Shown here: one piece after another, positions 40,731 through 54,007 of the stretch | How the letters are laid out: every line of letters starts with the position of its first letter | How positions within the stretch are numbered: the first letter of the stretch is position 1 | NCBI GenBank assembly: GCA_013397935.1 | Contig: VZRN01000634.1 | Coordinates: forward strand, 439,326 to 503,325 | Source: Dasyornis broadbenti | Lineage: Eukaryota; Chordata; Aves; Passeriformes; Dasyornithidae | Reading direction: 5' to 3' | DNA: 64,000 bases | Translations under genes and position numbers: made by a program | The notes under the pieces: model-generated | The model's input: only the letters and a program-made list of their open reading frames with translations | Told to the model about the DNA's origin: nothing | The model's database searches: none

Positions 40731-42794
40731 CAGGTTCAACTGACACTTCAAAAGTAAATTGATTGAAGTTTTACTCTTTGTTTATACGAGAACATGTGAA
40801 TGAAGTTGCCGTGATAAAGGTAGCTAGAACATGGGACAGCCAAATCAGGTGTCTTTCCGTATAACCTAGCCTAGAGATTTCAGTTCCTTGCCATCTGAAG
40901 GCTAGTAAGTAATTTGTTGGAATATCACAAGAAATACATCTCTCCATGGTTTTGCAATTACGCTGTACTGTTTTATCTTGTAGAAGATAAGTTTTAGAAC
41001 TGTCCAAATCCTTAGGCTGCATTAAAAGCTCTATCTACTGCACAAATATTTTATATAAATAATTTACCTAGCTGGATTCTTTTTCTCTCCTCCGCAAACA
41101 CTGTTTCTAATGACTGATGGCCGCAGAAATGATATTCCAGAAAGCAGAGGCTGTCAGTGTGAAATTAACATGAAAATGCAGCATAAGACTTAAGGACAAC
41201 ATTAGTGTCAAGCACAGATAAACGCTCTAAACTTGGCTTCCTGGCAAAATTTTAGTTCATACACAGCACCTGCTAATATTTAAAGCTTAAAGTATGTTGG
41301 AAATACTATATACTTCATGAGTGTTAGCCAACAGCTTTTCATCACCTTTATCACTATTCCCATTGACAGCTGCAGAGCGAAATACAGAAGGACATTAGCA
41401 AAATTACTAATGGTCACACTGTGCTCCCACAATCAAAACTCTGATTTTTTTAATTCCAGCCTGGCATTTCCAATATGACACAAGGTCATTTCTCTTACAG
41501 AAGACCATCTTCAAAGACTTTTTTTATCTCAGCAATGAGAAGCAAAAAAGTACTTTCAGGAAACAGGAACTGATGAGATGTAAACAAGGACAAGAACACA
41601 TCTGAGAACATATCTAAAGAGACTACACTACAGAAATTTACACTCATTCACAGAATAAGGTTATTCACTTTCCTCCCACATTTTGATTAGGCCAATTCTG
41701 CCTTCATTTGTATATATATTTTTTGTCTTTAATCAAGTATAGGGGGTCATTGTTTAAGCAAAGTAAACAGAATTCTGTCAGGGGTATCTGTTAGGATTGC
41801 TTTTTGTTTCTTCAGTTTGGAATTTGAATAGCATGTTTAAAGAAAACAGCTCCAGGAGAGTTTTACAAACACTGACATTTTAAACAGTGAAGACTGTTTA
41901 CCAGAAGACTGCAGGGCCTCTTAAATCATAAAATCTCCCCATTCAGCTCAATGGACTATGGGAACAACTGGATGTTCTGTGACTTCTACCCACCTTGAAC
42001 ACAGTAGAAGAAATCAAATGGTTGAAGGCAGAAGCACAAGAATATAGGCAAATGCTCAGGCTTTTTGATCTTTTAAGTATCCTTGACCCATGACTGAAAG
42101 ACTACATACCAGGAGTTAAAATGCGATGACTTTAGATCTTTTTAACACAAAAATAAAAAACCTTGAAATTTTTAAAATTCAGTTCATTTGAACTGAAAAT
42201 AGTATTATCTCTCCTAAGAATAATCACACTCAAAAACATTTCTGCTAGCCTAGGTAGTACAGATAGGATCCCACTTCCCTGCTACTCTTGAATTCATAGT
42301 CCTTTCAACCCATTCAATTCTTTCTGTGCTCAACACATGGAGTAAAATATAGGGAGCAAAATCTGTCAATAACAACACCAAGTATCAATGCCTGTCATAA
42401 ATCAATGTATTTAGAGCTACTCACAACATACACATTTAACTTTGATTTCTCTAGGAGAGCTCTAGCATCTTACTGGCTGATAACTTGCACACAATCTTGT
42501 CTGAATATTTTATGTTCTTCCCAATATTCAGGTCATTCTTAGAAACTGCTTTTTCAAAAACTCAAGAGAGTCAGGGAAGGCAAGGGTGACACACTTCACC
42601 TGGCCTCCTTATTTCTGACAAAGATACATATTTGCATGAAGTCTTGGATCCAAGTTCACAACTGATGCCAAGAAGGGACTTTGAAGTCAACACAACCAAG
42701 AACATATGAGGCTCATTTCTCTAATTCAGTCTCATGTTTGTTTTGACTTGTTTGATACTAACATGTTCAGAAGAGAATACAGAAAACTATTCAG

Positions 42795-42814
42795 TGTATC
42801 CTTGTGTATCCTTG
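42795..42814 (+). repeat. 10-bp tandem repeat, two units (TGTATCCTTG)
   Basis: Two exact adjacent copies of TGTATCCTTG, inside a 128-codon open frame (42706-43092) that shows no family resemblance. Confidence 0.8.
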
Positions 42815-44110
42815 CATTGTACATTGCAGCACTGACATTGGCCTACATTCAGCAAATAGGAATGGTGGAATGGTCACCTTTTTTTATTACAGGACCACAC
42901 TTCTACTCATTACAAAACGTGTCAGCACGATGTAATGGGTCATTTAACTCTATTCAAGGCCAAGCAATCTCTCAGTATTATTTATCTGAGCAACTTCCCA
43001 GAGTTGCTAACATAAGCCCCTTTAAATTTAGTAACTACAAGCAGAGACAAATTAATCTCTTAACACATCTAAATAACATAGTGAATGGATGAGCCTGGCA
43101 TTAGTACAGGTCAACAAAACCCCAAAATAGACTAAGAGGGAGCCACCTCGCAGCTTGGACACTGTAAACTACCCCTCCCTGCTTCTGTGCTCAGTAAAAA
43201 CTATTAGGATGGTACATACAGAAAAAGCAAGAACCAGAACACAAAGAATGTTCAACTTTTCACATAGTAAGTATCCAAAATGCTTGAACATTTACTCATT
43301 TCTCATGTGAATTAAACCAGAATTTTAACTAGAGGAGGTACATTTCTTTAGACATTCTGTACAACCTTGACCATCAGCCTATGGGCTCATATATGTTGAA
43401 CTGGATTCATAAGATCTAATTGAATATAAAACTATCACCTTCAATCATTTTGGATTCAGAAGTATTTTTCAAAAGCTGCAGTTCCCATTTTTCAGTTCCT
43501 CTTTAAAAGTCAGAATAAAAAGGAAAGAGATCATTCATACTAAAAAGGAAAAATAAATTGCATACAGTTTGGAAAGGAAACATGCAGGTCTTAATCTTGA
43601 TAGACTCCTTTGAGTACAAAGATAGCCTATAATGTCTAAGGCATTTTCATGTCAGTTTAGACATGTAAGAGCTGTGGGAATAATTTTATTTTGACAGCAA
43701 CAATACTGTCTTCCCAATGGACCTATTAAAAATGGAAGTGCTCAAATGCTTTTAGTATTTTGATTCCAAAAATAAGAGCAGAAGTACTTGGATTTTACAA
43801 AGAAAAGAAAAATTGTACAGGACTAAAAAGAGCTTAATATTGGCAATAATATTTTGATAACATCTAAGTGTCAAGGTTTTAACATAAGCTGGACTGGCCT
43901 GAATGGGAATCCTGATCTTTTCATTGGATTTTTCCCTTGTTCAGGAAGATCTCTTGCTGCTGGGAGGAGATGGACAAGACTTCTGACCCCTGCTCCTGCA
44001 CTTGCTTGAAAGGGAGGGCAAAGGTCACACAGAAGGAAAAAGGTTTTAAGCTTTCAGTGGAAGGGCAGATGTCAGCTGGAATTTAGCTAGAGGGAGGAAA
44101 GGAGATGCGG

Positions 44111-44124
44111 AAAAAAAAAAAAAA
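44111..44124 (+). repeat. A14 homopolymer
   Basis: Fourteen A in intron 2; no associated element recognised. Confidence 0.85.
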
Positions 44125-47100
44125 GAATAATTCAATCTGCTCACAGCTCTTCTACAAATGCTGAGTTATATGAAAATCATTTGCAAGGCTTTAAGGATTA
44201 AAGTTCTTGCTGAAGTACTATATTGGCACTTTTAGTAAAAATAAATAAAATAGCTTTTCCATTCCCATAAACAGCTATTGCCCCTCTCCAGTCAGTCTAA
44301 CGCTCAAGTTCATCCACTGTAAATTCAGCCTTACTCTCAGCTGCCACAAGTGCTGTACAAGTTTTCACTGCATTCCCCAGGACACAGACTTTTCTTTTGA
44401 CCTTCAGACCTGCACAGTCAAGTTCATCTTTAATCATTCTTCCTCTAGGATAGGTAGATGCATCTCCCTAAGGGATATGACTCTCTGCTGCTCCCCATTT
44501 TCCCCTGTAAATAGGACTGCTACAAACCTTGTGGCTCTGGTTTGCAACTATTGCTGAACTTCGATAATTTTTTTAAAAAGGAACAGAAGCTACCCAGTAG
44601 TTACAGATGGAGGATCAGAAGACATTTCCTAGGGTTTGTCAAAAGAGGAGGACAGGACTGAAAGGTTCCTCTTTCTGCTTCTGGTGTGAGTTTACATGAA
44701 CTATTCACTGCACTCACGTTGCGCAGGAGCTGCAGTTCAATATCCTGTCGTGCAGCAGGTGGTAGGATGACTCTTCACAGACTCATTACTGTCCCACAGT
44801 ACCAGTAGCTTTTTTCTAGTCCCACTCACCACTAAAGAGGACAGAGACAACAGACTTTGCTTTTGGTGACTCTCCAAGCCCCATTAACAGAGATGCACAG
44901 CATATGGAATTTAAGGTGGCACTTCAAAATAGTGGTCAAAAAGAAAGTTTCTTCTTATTGACCTGGAAGATATGTGCTAAATTTCTGTATTTATAGGTCG
45001 TTGTGATGGCTTAAAACATGAACCAACTGCTTGGAGCCTCAGTGAGGGAACTATGGTTGCTGTTCACTCTCATTTTGAACACTAGCTTGTGTCCAAAATT
45101 TCAGGGGCTGCAAGACTTAAATTTCATACAAGAAAGTTCAGAAGAAAAGATCTGTTTTCTTTATAAACAATGGTCGTTGATCATAGCCAGCACAACATTA
45201 TTAACAAATAAAACACAATAAAATTATTGCATGAGTCTGAAGCATGCCTGGTTATGTATTTTAAATGTATCTAGACAGCTAAAGAAACACAGAAAGCAAA
45301 ACCAATGTGGTATGGTCCTTGCTCTTTCAAATTACTGTATTAAAGATACAATACATATTCTCCTACTCTCAAACAGCATCGGTTTTATCCTCTTGCTAGC
45401 ATGTAATGTATTATAATCACTATTGAACCTAAGCAATGAGGGAAACTAGTGCATTTAGTAATAATTAAAGCATTGATATCCTTCTCTGACTACGAGTCAG
45501 GAGAAGAATTTCAGAGACTATTGTTCAAGTTTTTGAGTGAAGGTGTGACACAACAGCATGACACCTTCACTTGGACTGAAGAAGGAACATTGTTGTTTAT
45601 ATATTTTCCTTACAAGGCAAACAAATACAGAGATTTGCAAAATATCCCAGAAAGAAGCCTTCTGAAGAAAACTTCATTAAATACTTAAATTCTTGCATAT
45701 GGTCTAATATTTGTTTGCTTTCTTAATGGTTAGAAAAGAAAAAGAGGATAAAAAAGGCAAAAGAGAAGGATCACCAGTAGTAAAACACCTCCTTGAAATT
45801 ATAAGCAGCAAGCTGTTTTTTAATTAATTCTGGCCCAAAAGCTACTTCTGAATTAACAACTGATCACAAATCCTCATTTTAAAGACTGACCATTAAGTTA
45901 TTTTTAAGGGAGAGATCAAATATTGTTAAAATATCTTAGAAAAATGTGTTTAGATGTATTTTGTCTTTGTTATGACAATAGTGATGAGAACCCTTGCTTT
46001 GACATGAAGGAATGTGTGTATCTCACGGGAAAGCTGCAACCTTTTGCACCTAACCCCATCAAAAAATCCCAATCTCAGCACAACTGTGTTGTCATAAGAA
46101 CCTTCATCAGAAATGTAAGTGATAGAACAGACAGGGCTGGGAATTAGCAGGAAGCATTTATATCTCAGTCCATCCTGAGTTATCAGGGGCTCTGATGACA
46201 TAGCCTTTTTTTCAGATGAGGAAAAAAAAGAGAGGTCCTAGCATCTGGTGGCCAGTAGGAAGCTAGAGATATTGGAGTTATTAGACATTGGTATCCTGGT
46301 CATATTCCAAGACAAACAATTACATACAGCTTTCCTAAAAAATTCCTTACTGTTTCAGAGAAAATCATATATTCTTTTAGCCATCCAAAAGTGCTGTGCA
46401 GTGTTTATTGGTATGCTACAAAACAAAACACTAATAATGCAGGAAGACACTGTACTCCACAATGACAAAACACTTGTTTCATCTGTTTTCTCTCTTGTCT
46501 GATAATGGCTGTATCAGGTTTTGCTACCAGCATAACTACCCTGAACCCCCATTCTCCAGAGTCATGGAACGTGGACAAGCTGCACACCCTGCAGGGGGAC
46601 CTACAGAAATAGTTTACATGGATAAAATCCTTTAGAGTTGCTGGAGTGTCACTGCAAGGAAAGAATAGGTGCCCAGCTGCATTTTGTTCCATCCTTCTGT
46701 TGATATCTCATGTACACCCACATGCCAGGTTGCAAGAGTGTGCACACTATGAAAAACAATCCTCGTGTCAGAGGTGAGCACTGACATTCCTTATGTCAGT
46801 CAGTCATTTGACCTTGGTGCTTACAAAATTACCCCTCTTACCATCCTCCTTTGGCCATAAAAGGACTCAGGTTATTAATAGTTCTTCTCCAAGTCACACC
46901 TCAGTTAAATGGATAAATTAGCTCCAAAACTAGATTGGCTAATATCGTCTCCTCATTTAACCTTCTTCCAGAGAGCAGAAGTGTCAGTGAAAGGTACTGA
47001 ATAACTAATCTGGATATGACATCAAATTTACCCTGAAAACTCTTTCCACCTGCTGTTACTGTTCTTTGAGATTCCCAGGAGGTAAAAACTAAGCAATAGC

Positions 47101-50100
47101 TGTATATAAACATACACCCACACAGATTTTCACTTGAACCAAGTATGATGGCTTTGGATGCTCTAATCTGACCCAAGGATTACAACCCTGATTAATTTCT
47201 CTATTTGTAAGAGTAGAGTGTAATGTTCTTAGAGTAAAAAATTACATGTATTTTCTGGCTTGACTGGGGCAGATTTTCCCTCAGTATATGAAATAATTTG
47301 ATGTTTTCTGGAAGAGTAATGTTTCTGTTGTTGCAAGAGAAGAGAATGACCCTTTTGGATCGCTGATCATTGACTCAAAAGATTTATGATCTGAGCTATC
47401 GCACCAACAATCAGCTTAACAATAAAATCCTGTTGCAGAAAGGTTCCTTTTTTATGGTCCCTATTTACATGCCAGCAGCATAAAGCACAGCTGTGCTCTG
47501 AGCTCCCCATCCTGCCACACAACTGAGAAAGAACAGTTTTGGGAGCAACGACAGTTGTTTCCAAGACTTTCCTCAGCCAGATAATTACCAACACCTTCCT
47601 ACTACAGCAAGTGATTTTAAATTAAAATCAGTCTTGAAACTCCATTTCTCTGCCCATGAACAACATTTAGCTCAGGTATGCACTAGGTTTTTAGAGGCAG
47701 AGGAGCTGCCACCCTTAACCAGAAGGAGTATCAGAGGAAGCTGTGTGTACACAGTTTCTTAAACAGCAGCAGCACAATTCAATAGTTGGTGTGATGAGAC
47801 TGCCCCTTGCAGAGCAATATTTTCCCAGGATTTCTTTAGGTTTTGCACATATCTGGCAGGTTACAAATCTTTTGAAGTAGGGATTGTATTTCAACTCTGA
47901 TTTTTCATATATGAGAGTGCAGTAGGGTCAGATGTGGTGACCTGAGTTCAAAGGTGGGAGCCTTACAGACCTAGATAAAAATGTGAGAAAGTTCGCAACT
48001 TCACAACGTTGTGAGTTTCAGTGAAAAAAGTATTTTATGTGCACACGGAGATACTTAAACCTCACCAATTTTAACAAAGTTGATATAAGTACTATCTGAA
48101 GAGTATTTTTTAAATGTAAAATCTGAATAAGATTGCATGTTCTGGACTTCTGATAAGTGCTAGATTTCCTTCCTCTAACCACAAGGAAAACAATTCACAG
48201 CTATCTATACTGCCACATTCATCACACAGACAAACTTCTGTTGTGACAGGCAGAAGACCTACACTTGCAGTGAGAGAAATACTATCAGAGCTTAAAAATT
48301 CAGCTATGAACTGATCCAAGCATTAACTTCTTAACCTCTCCTCCATGAGAGACAAACAGCAGCTTCACACTGCATAGTAGGGGTTGTACACTGTACACCC
48401 TGACACCCTGCAGACTCCTCTCTGGTACGGAATACATTAATAAGGGCAAGAGGTTATTTTCCAGCAAAGTTTGTAAATTAAATTCTATAGAAAACCAAAC
48501 AAAAGGTTACATGAGTGTTCATTTCTCTACGAGCAGTAAGCTCAAAAGAAAATATTTAATTTCAGATTTTGCCAAGGTGTCCTAACAATGGCAGCTCATA
48601 CACCACAGGTACTCTGCAAACACAGCTAAATTAATTAATATCAAATTTCAGTCAAATGTATGACCTGAGAAAGGTTTCAAATTAGTTTTTTTACGAAATT
48701 GATTCTACTAAGACCTTTGATAAAAATAATATGGAAAGAGTAACTGAAAGCAAGAACACTATTTGATTACTTTGAAAGCACATGGGCTTGCAGAGTGGTA
48801 CAAATGGGAAATAAAGAATGACTTATGATGTTACCTAATTTATTTAGTTAGATAATTTATCTTAAGATATAAGTTGTCCAACTAATTGGTATTTAAACCA
48901 GCTACAGAAATATTTCCTGCCTCACACTGAAGAAAACACCTTGCACTTGTAAAAGCTTACATGAAATCCCACATTAAACTGCCAAAAGGGACGGAGCAGA
49001 GGCTTGCTGAGGACCCATCAGTACCAGCTGCCCTCCATCCTCCCTACAGACAAATGCACCCACACACAGCCCAGGCTCAGCCTCCTGCTAGAGAATGGCA
49101 ACTGCAAACAGGATTCCTGGCACCTGGCAGCCTTCTCTGTTGGTGTTTCTCACTTCACTTAACAGCCTCTCTCCTCCCACTCCAGCTCATACAAAGACAA
49201 AGAAATTAAAAACATTATTTTAAAAAGGTGCAATCAATCACTGTCTTTTAAAAGCTGAGGCCTGTTCTGAACACTTAACTGTGTCCAGTGTGCATCAAAC
49301 ATGACATAACCAACACAGCAGATCCTGCAGGCCAGAAAGTATGATTTATATTTATTTTTCCTGCTCTCTAACCCAGACCTTTCTAAACAGATCTCCATCC
49401 AGCCTGTCAGCTATCCTCACTGAAACAGCACCGGGTGCCAATTGCTTCATACAAAGATGCAGGAAACCACACAGTCGACAGGTCTGAGACAACCCAGTCT
49501 CAGGAAAACCATCTCCTGATTGCCTCTTCTGATTTCCTCAACAATGCTTAAGTTAAACATCCAGATGTTACATGACAGGTCCCTACAGGCAAGCACCTGA
49601 CCTAAAAGCCCTGGAAGAAACCCTGATACTTCTAAGACAATTTTGTTTTCTCCTTGTTTCCTCAACTAAGCTTTAGGGAGAAAAACTGATCTTTTATTTT
49701 ATATATTAAAAAGTAGCATGTACTACTCTTAAAACAATAGCTTTCTAAAGCTAGTAAAGATATTATTTGATATCATCACACAGGAATTAGTGATTTTGGG
49801 CTTATCAAGAGCAGAGGCTGCAGTGGCTATAAACTGAGTAAGCACAGTAAATTTCACAAATCTGTCAAGTAGTTGAATGAACTGTGGTGGTTTCATCTTA
49901 CAGAGATAATCTGGTTCCAAACAGAATTTTAATTCCTTTCCCATAGTAGTTTTGTGATGAACTTACTTAATGGAAGCAGTTCAGTGCTTCTGTGCAACTT
50001 TTTCAAGATACAAGTTGATACTGGTGCTACTTTGATACAGTGTGAGGTAACATCTAAATAATCAGGCTTAAGATGCCACTGACATTCAATATAGAAGGAA

Positions 50101-53100
50101 AATCACGATTAGTCATGTCAGACACTAAATAAAATTCCAAAAGAAACTGAGGCCCCCAATGACACACTATGTAAGATGCAGACTAAACTCTCAGTGACTT
50201 CAGTTAAGCGCAGTAACCAGAGTACACCTGATAGCAGAGTGCTTTTCAATCATCTCTTCCTTTCCCACAATCACATCCACAACTTTTAAGGGTCTTACAA
50301 AACACTTTTACTGCTTATCTAGAAAAGTGAAATGAAAAAGCAAACAATATCCACCCTTTGAAAATTAAACTCACTACTTCCTTCACAAAGACTAATCCTG
50401 CTTTTCTTTTTTTAAAAAACAAAACCATGCAGATAAGGAAGTGTTGTAAATGTGAGATCTGTGAGCTGCTGGGTTGCAGAAGGGCCCCTCTAAACAAGTA
50501 TGTTGTGGAGCTAGCCTGTACCTGTGTCTTGCTGCACATTCCTCTGGCAAAGGAATTTAGGCCTGAAACCTGGTATCCCTCTGCCCTCCTCTGAGTGAGC
50601 TCATAATACCGGAATGAAGAGGAGGGAAGTAACTTTCTCACTGGAATTTCTTTAATGGAAATTGTAAGAACACATCTTGGTGACATAGATGCTGGAAGTA
50701 TTTTGCCTGGTTATTCACAAAAAATACTTATTATTATATATAGAAAACACAGAACTACCTTAGCAAAATTTATCTCTGGTAAGTTGTTATCATATAATAG
50801 AAGTATAATCTGTAGCCAATATGACTGCACAAAGATGCCTGGGCTGACAGTCTTCTGTGCAGAGAAAACTGTAAAACAATCATTCCAGATCTGGACAGAA
50901 ACTTAAAAAGATAAAAAAAACTTTAACAACCAAAAAAAAACCTTAAAATTGCCTTTTCATAGCTTTCATTTACTTCTATCCAAAATACTTGCTAAACACT
51001 TTGGGTTTGTGATTCATAAAGTATCCTTGAATGGAGTTGAAAGTTATAGTAGCACTGGAGATCTGATATAAACATTCATTAATTCTACTCTCCCACTGCC
51101 AGACTGTAGATAAGAGTCACCAGCTGAATTTTAATCCTTGCCCCTCCTCTCTGAAAGATGTGCAGAACTTGGCTGGATAGCATGAAGCTGAAAGATAAAA
51201 ATCAAGCAGTTTCTTTGGGAACTTCACAGTCTCGTGCTTGCCCACAGAAGAAAGTGCAATTGAATGGAGAGTCTTTAAGTAACCATAATTAACTTTTTAC
51301 AGTTTTGTGCCTTATTGATTAGATGTTCAAGCTTCAAGATCTCCAAAAGCAGATTGTACAAGTCCCCTCATTTAGAGAGGAGCCTTAGGGCACAAAGCAC
51401 ACGGGGCTACAGTTCAAAGAAGCAAAACTCTCCGCAAGACTTAGGGCAAAGCTTTCTTCACACATCCAGGACAGTAATATCAGCACTTAGCCTGGCCCCG
51501 TGGCAAGGACATCTGCAAATCTCTCAGGGGTGAAAGACAACACAGTAATGCAACCAGTGATTATGTATTTTAAAGTAAAAACTGCAGCTTGTTTCTTTGT
51601 ATTACATCAGGAAACTGTGAAATGAATGAAATAAATAAAACCCAGAGACAGGACAAAACAGATCAAATGCTGTTGACTGTAACTTCAACAGGCATGTTCA
51701 TTTCAGGATTCAACCTATCCTGCAACTCTCTGCCCAATAGAGGGTCTGCAAACACTTTTTACCTTCAATAGAAAACGTGCTCTGCCACATTAAAAGATGT
51801 TCTGACCCAGCCCCCGGTTTGTACAGTCTCAGAAGGGCAGTCTTTGCAAAAGCTCCAAGGTGATTTTCCACAGTCCACTTAAGGTATGGGAACCCCTCAG
51901 CTCCCAGGGGCTCTGCTGAAGGCTCCCAACACTCCTCCCACATGCTCCAGGGCCAATCCATTCACATGGTAATTGCTCCACTAAGAGATACAGGTCAAAC
52001 CATAGCTTGGAGCTCACTTTAATTATCTAGGCATATTTTGGTTTAATCCTAACAAGATTATACATTCACAGTGATAAAGGTTGTTAAAAGTACCACAGAG
52101 CAAACCATATAATCACCACATTGAACAGTGACTTCAATCACAGACCATTAACTATCCTCTTTATGGTCACCAACTCATTTAACTTTAAAACCTCTGTGGT
52201 ATTCAAAGAGATTTTCTGTATATATTTGTGGTAAAAGTAGGCTAAGGATCTGACATTTACTTTAGTGACAAGAACACGTCCTATTTGTTACAGGAGTGGT
52301 TTGAAAACTTCTTTTCATCATCATATTAACATATTTTCTCTATATTTTTCTTACATCTTGTACCTTTTCAAGACACAGCAAAAAGCCAAGCACCATCCGT
52401 AGAAAGAGATTTCAGAGGTTGTTTCCAGTTTAAGCCAAAACTACTTTATTAGGTTAAAAATGCACTACTCTTCCTTTGTAAAAGAGACCACAAAGTTTAC
52501 AAGAAGAGACAGCTGTTAAAAAACTGTGTTTCTGATGAAAACAGAGAGAAAACTTTTGCTAAATAGCAAACAATGTATTTGTGTTACACCTATTTCCCTA
52601 GCAAAGCAAAGAGCATATGCATTTCAAAAGTATGCCAGAAAAAAAGCACCTGATTCTTGGAACCCAGGGCTTATTAGAAACCACCTCAGTCATCCCACGA
52701 GACCAAGACTCAGCACACTTCTATCATTTCTGGTAACAAAGGCTCAGCATTTTCCTTGTAAAATTCTATATACACTGTGCAGTGCAATACAGGACCTGCC
52801 AACCTCACCTTCCAGCCAGATCTACACTTCACATGTGCTGCACTTCATGGAGAAGGCTTTTACAAAGACACATTAATTTAACAGATAATGTTCCAACTTT
52901 TCAACCCCTCACGCACACTTTGATAATAGTCTAAAACTTCACAAGGAAGGCTGAAGCTAAAATCCTACAGGTTCCTTTTATGGAAAAGTCTGAAAACTAC
53001 TATAAATTCTTGATTTTCCAAGCTCGCTTTTTGCTCCTGCAGGCTATGTTCTTCCAGTTGAGTTACACCCTGCTTTGTGGATAGCTGTAATCATCAAAGC

Positions 53101-53744
53101 ACAACACAATGATTCACCTTTCTATTGTTTTGATGTTTTCCCGCTACAGTAGCAGCAATAATTCCAAGTTGCTTTTAAAAACATTTAAAAAAAAATTATA
53201 CAGAGCAAGTGGTATCTACATAATCCTTCACAGCAAAAGTTTGATATAAGGAGAACTATTACAACTTTAAAATGGTCCTGCTCCTCTTTGGGAAAGTTGA
53301 GCCATTATTCATTGAGTCAATTAATCTATTTAACTTTGTTACAGTAATGATGTGCTTTTATAGATGCATTTCTAAAAACTGACTGGCCAGCTTACAAATT
53401 CTAAACAGATTTTAACTTAAAAATAAAGTATTAAGAGTAATGGTTTCATCACTTCTTTTATAATTGTATCATTTTCTGAGGAAGCTTCTTTGGTTTAAAC
53501 ATTCTTTTAAGAACTAAGCATTATTGCATGTCCACAGAGAGGTACCTTACTACTTGCAAGGGGATGACCTTAATAAATAATAACTTCAATTATTCAAACA
53601 AATGGATAGGGAATGTAAGAAGCTGATTTGAAAATACTCTAATACAATGTGAACAGGTAAAGTACATGCAGTAATTTTAACAAGTTGGGAAAAGACAAAG
53701 CGTTGACTTATCACTATTTAGAGCTTTAAAGTGACACTCCTAGC

Positions 53745-53763
53745 AAAAAAAAAAAAAAAAAAA
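53745..53763 (+). repeat. A19 homopolymer
   Basis: Nineteen A. A second A-run (A16) follows about 230 bases downstream at 53992-54007; no retroposed sequence is identifiable before either. Confidence 0.9.
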
Positions 53764-53991
53764 GAGTTGGTGATATTTAATTTGCGGAGATTTGAAGAAG
53801 CACAGGAGCATTCATAAGTCCATTTCTTGCTTAACTGCACTTTCATTTTCCTGTCCTCTGATTTTTAAGTCAATACCAATCCTCACAAACAATGCTAGAA
53901 ATTCATTTATGCAGTCAGCTTTCAGCTTACTTTGTACAAACACTTTATCCTAATCTCTAGAAAGCTGCAGGTTTTGATCTGTCTATCAGTC

Positions 53992-54007
53992 AAAAAAAAA
54001 AAAAAAA
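53992..54007 (+). repeat. A16 homopolymer
   Basis: Sixteen A preceded by GTCTATCAGTC; no retroposed sequence is identifiable. Confidence 0.9.

Noticed and set aside
42706..43092. 128-codon open frame with a hydrophobic stretch
   Set aside because: No family resemblance and no splice or transcript evidence. A frame of this length is expected a few times by chance in 64 kb.
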